Source: Sphagnum compactum (Eukaryota; Bryophyta; Sphagnopsida; Sphagnales). Taken from it: a stretch of DNA of 64,000 nt. The notes under the pieces were generated by a model. It ran no database searches. It saw only the letters and a program-made list of their open reading frames with translations, and had not been told where the DNA came from. Made by a program: the position numbers and the translations under genes. Shown here one piece after another: positions 60,041-64,000 of this stretch. Position 1 is the stretch's first letter; the number at the start of each line of letters is the position of its first letter. Location: the NCBI GenBank assembly GCA_965153455.1, contig OZ234495.1, positions 13,946,875 through 14,010,874 of the forward strand, given 5' to 3'.

Positions 60041-60999
60041 CCATGAATTGCTGCCCATCTCTCTTCTGAATCTCTCGTGATCGCTTTGCGAATTTCACGC
60101 GAGAGCGAGAACAAGGGTGAATCGCGTTTGCGGAAATTAGGTCGATTTTTTTTTGAAGCTGCCATTCAAAAGCCAATTTAGCCAAATTTGGTTAATAACA
60201 AAATATGACAAGAAAATAAATTAAAACATCTTTTTGCCATAATGTTCAATCTCACAAGTCTAAATTCCTCTATTGGTCAGTCCCCCCATGTTTTGAAAGG
60301 ATTTTGTGATATTGGAATATTATTTTTAAATATTTTGGAACAATGTTTTTATCGCATTTTAAGAGTTTAAAATACGTGCCATTAATTTATAAAATATGTG
60401 CTGGTTTAGGTGGGATGGGCTATAGTTGTAGGTCGTGGCAAAAGACAATTCCAAACTGCAAATTTATTAGAGATCGATTTCAAATTAGAATTTTAAAAAC
60501 ATAAACATTTTCCAAGTTGTAATGTTTCAAAATGTCCTTATGGATCCTAAGATATCAAAAGAAAAAAAAAAAAAAATTATTTTTTTTCAATGTCTTTTGG
60601 AATCTTTGTGTCCTTTCAGAAAAACAATTTGAGTCTTTGTGTTGTTCCAATTTCATACACATGTTTACATATAATTTCATACAAATATAAATATATTGTG
60701 TTATTTCATTTGAATATGTTGAGATTATTTCAAAAGATTAACATGTTTTTTTTTCCTTTGAGATTAAGCTAGTTTTTAATAAAACTTGTCCCTTAAATAC
60801 CAAATTCAAGGATTTAATCCTTAGTTGCTTAAATGATTTAATGTTTATCCGCCTTAATTGCTTCTAAAATTTCCATGACTTAAAAATAAGGGTGATTGAT
60901 TAAATCTCCCTTGGATGATAATTGGACAATCCTTTGTACAATTTCAATCTTATTGAAACCCATTGAAACCTTGTATACCATATCAACATTGGTCACGAT
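60041..60999. other. AT-rich intergenic DNA
   Basis: No gene or RNA gene recognised. Confidence 0.45.
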
Positions 61000-61500
61000 C
61001 CTTGTTGTGGGTTCACAACCAAGTTCGGGGTAAAATAAAAATGCAAGTTGGGAGAATGTCCCAAGACTCAAGCACATTCTCACAAATGTGAAAATGCTCA
61101 TGGAAATAAGCCCCAAACATTTTCAAGTGAAAAGCATTTTGGGAGTTATAATCTGGCATGAATCTTGAATTTTTGGGACAAAAGTGCATGTAGTAAATGT
61201 GATCCAAATTATGGCCCCCATATACGATTGGAAAGGTCTTGAATAGTAAATATCAAAAGTGACTTGCATTTTTCATTTAGAGTTGTGAACCAAGAGTTAT
61301 GACAAAAAATAATCGAAAAAAGTTTGACTCCCAACAACTAAAACTTGGGAAATAAGGGTCAAAGATTTCATTAAAAGTTACAACTTTTCAATTTGAAGCT
61401 CTTCAATTCAAGTTCATAGAAGAGAGTTATGAGCTCAAAAGATGCAAGACTCATAGTTTCAAAATTTTGGGACCCTCATTTGAAAATCTCAAAAAATTTA
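61000..61500 (+). repeat. Degenerate LTR-like repeat, copy C
   Basis: About 61196-61345 follows the block order of copies A and B in decayed form: ATTATGGCC, GATTGGAAAGGTCTTGA, AAGAGTTATGACAAAA, TTTGACTCCCAACAACTAAA and CTTGGGAA. Flanking sequence on both sides appears more loosely related. It is the AT-richest, presumably oldest, copy. Confidence 0.45.
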
Positions 61501-64000
61501 ACCATTTCAATGTGACTCTCACTACCAATCACAAAATATATTACATTTCATCTTACTAAGTATGTGCATCATACATGTTTTAAACATACAACATTCGTGT
61601 GCAAAAACTTTGCTTAGTGCTTAGTTTACTCAGTTTATTTTGAATCAAGGTTGTTGTTATGCTTTTCTAGAGCTCTCCCTTGTTTGTGACCTGTTGTTGC
61701 TTGAGTCTCTCCCTTATTCGTGATATTACTCAATGCTTTTCCTGCTTGTGCTATTATTACTCATGATGCCCCTACTCCCAGTACACATGTTCCTGCTTGG
61801 TGTGACTTGGAGCTGCTTTAGCTCTGGCTCCCTCTACTCGTGCTACTTTATCTAAGAAAGCATTGGCAGGCAAGGGTCGGTTATATGGACACTTGACAAG
61901 CATTTCTCAAAAATCAGAGAATCAGCTTTGACCCATATTCATCATAGACCGCACTTTGAACCACTAGTTATTTGCCAGTTCTTTCATGAAACCCACCCAT
62001 TCTTTGAAATTTTTCAAACAGCCTAGAACCAAGGGTTATTTTATTCTGAACTTTTTCATAACCTTTGAACATGAGGACATAACAAATTCAAAGAACCACC
62101 CAACACTGGTAACATACTACATACCCCTTTCCAGTATGCATCAGCAGACACCATGCACTAAATTTCCAAATCTCCACCTCATCTCCAAATTTTATAAAAA
62201 CCTGCACTGGTTTTTTTTAGTGCATCTCAGAACACTGGCAATATTCAGATCTGTTTGAGAGTCCTCAAAGTGCAAATTACAATCCAGACAAACTGAGATT
62301 GTCAATTATACATAATCCATGGCTTGAGGGATGCACTGAAAATCCTGGTTGATGAGTTCTACAAAAGGAGGACAATGTTCTAATTTCCACATCCGTGGCT
62401 TAACTTGAGATTCTAACCATAACACCTTAACAATTGCATTTTAACTTCCAGAGATGCAGTGCCATTGCATATTCAACCTTGATTTTCAAGCTCTGACAGG
62501 GAAGGTTTACATTGTAAGTCAATTTTTTAGGCATTATCTGTTGTGTGCTCGTACTGTGCAATCCTGATTGCTCCTTTTGAAACCTTGCATGGGGAAGCAA
62601 CTCCAAATGCTAAAAACAGTACAAACATACCCACGATTGATGGCTAGAGAAGTTTCATGTCCATTCTCTTCTTGTAAAACAAATCGTTCAAGCCTTGATT
62701 GATCATCGCTTTTGGACCATTTTGATCCCCTGCCACTCTTACATTCATTGCTTCAAGTCAGCTGGAGCACCAACATAGTAGTCTCCTTTTGAGAGACTTC
62801 ATTGTGGCCCTGCATTCCAGCTATTTTGCCAAATGGTCTCCAGCAAAAAGATTGAAGACAACAAAGCTTTTTCCAGTCCACATACTTTTTCAAACCCCAT
62901 CTCAAACACCTCCTCAGCTCTCAAGTTCACACCTAGTCAGCCCAGTCTTTTCTGCAATCATGAATTGATTAATTTGATATAACAGATCATGTTGGCATGT
63001 CATTGAAACACCCCACTGGCAAAGCCTAAGGCCTAAGAAAAACAGAAAACCATACCACAGATGGAAACTCACCCAAATGACAGTTGCAAAAAATTAGTAG
63101 AAGAAAGTGCAGGTGGTGGTGAATACATGATGGGCTACTTATTCAGTCAGCCAACTCTATCAATATTGAACATCAAGCACCAATCATAGTTAGTGTACCG
63201 ATGCTCATATGTGTACCTAGTACCTTCAAGTCCCGTATTCATGCCATGTGTAACCTATATCCTTCAAGTCACCTGCAATATTGTATCTTGCTGTGATGTG
63301 AAGTTCAAACAAAGGACACCATACAAAGCAGGAATACATCAAGTCAAATTTTTATCTCTTCACAGTGTCTTGCAAAAAAAAACCTTTACACTGTGAGTAT
63401 ACAAGCTCAGAGACAACCAGGCAACTAACCATCCTGATAGTGTCTGCACTTGAATACATGCGAGAGGACTAGCCCAGAGTGACTAAATTGGCAGCAGTAC
63501 CACCTTCTCTACAGAAAGAACTGCACATTAAAGTCCATCATAAGACATCAGCTCCATCTGAAACCTTTCCTTTAGGCCTACCTTTTGGTTTAAACTTCTT
63601 CTGCACAACTACAATCAACGAACCTGCAACACATATCACCTTGATTGCAAATTTTGCTCCTGCATTCAAATCACCACACCTTGCATATGGTCAGTATATG
63701 CAAAACAATTTTAGCTGCTTCTTTCCCTATGACTAACAGAAGATCCTGTGTCTAGAACTGTCATGACTAAGGCATATCACTAATCATCTCACAAATTGTG
63801 AGGCATTATAGCTACCTAAATCATATACACCATTTGAGCACTCTGCCTATGTCAAAACATCCCTGACCTATCCATTTGTGCAGCACATAGTTGGCTAGAA
63901 CACATACTGTAGAGTGTCAGAACCTCCTGATATGCACAAAGTGTTTGTAGAATGACCCAAATCTGTCTGACCCAGAACTCCTGCAAAAGCTTACCAAGGG
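61501..64000. other. Intergenic DNA to the window end
   Basis: No coding region, repeat or RNA gene is convincingly visible. A few frames of 200-270 bases on the plus strand (for example 61986-62258 and 63479-63736) lack domain-like composition or splice context. Confidence 0.4.

Noticed and set aside
1-64000. tRNA and rRNA genes
   Set aside because: I scanned by eye for the T-loop GGTTCRAATCC-type block with a matching acceptor stem and for conserved rRNA segments and found none; a covariance-model search would be decisive.

Overview
The window is nuclear DNA of a land plant. Three genes are well supported: split genes with GT-AG introns encoding a plastid-type ADP-glucose pyrophosphorylase large subunit, a plant-type mitochondrial di/tricarboxylate carrier and a plant multi-spanning membrane protein. 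A decayed plastid psaB fragment sits between AT-rich spacers, interstitial repeats follow the plant TTTAGGG telomere motif, and CACTA, hAT-like and LTR-like debris is common. Gene density is low and each intact gene spans 3-5 kb. I cannot name the species; a seed-free plant or other repeat-rich lineage is possible but unproven.

Layout. 1-11.4 kb is intergenic: an LTR-like repeat (copy A), one isolated CACTA end, a 69-bp minisatellite, a complete non-autonomous CACTA-type element with GTT target duplications (4619-7054) and diverged tandem repeats. 11.4-18.7 kb holds an unrecognised minus-strand gene (EAR motifs, a 132-bp coding repeat, a SUMO-interaction-like motif) whose frame is broken in places, plus an inverted, decayed partial copy of its 3' half just downstream. 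20-31 kb is repeat territory: LTR-like copy B, two arrays of self-complementary units, transposon-like coding remnants, a degenerate inverted telomere-like tract and other diverged repeats. 31.8-34 kb contains foldback elements, the psaB insertion and a tandem array.

35.2-39.7 kb (+) is a nine-exon membrane-protein gene; 40.4-41.1 kb (-) has coding-like ORFs I cannot name; 42.3-45.4 kb (-) is the carrier gene; 46-53 kb is mostly intergenic with a hAT-like foldback element bearing an 8-bp target duplication; 53.7-58.7 kb (-) is the 15-exon ADP-glucose pyrophosphorylase gene; 58.7-64 kb holds its upstream region, an acidic/alanine-rich ORF, a 27-bp minisatellite and a third degenerate LTR-like copy. 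No operon-like or pathway clustering is seen. The carrier (mitochondrial organic acid exchange) and the pyrophosphorylase (plastid starch synthesis) are both carbon-metabolism genes, but their proximity is probably incidental. I see no tRNA, rRNA or CRISPR. The most unusual items are the pyrophosphorylase with altered catalytic signatures, the gene-plus-inverted-copy locus that could make hairpin RNA, and the two palindromic-unit arrays.
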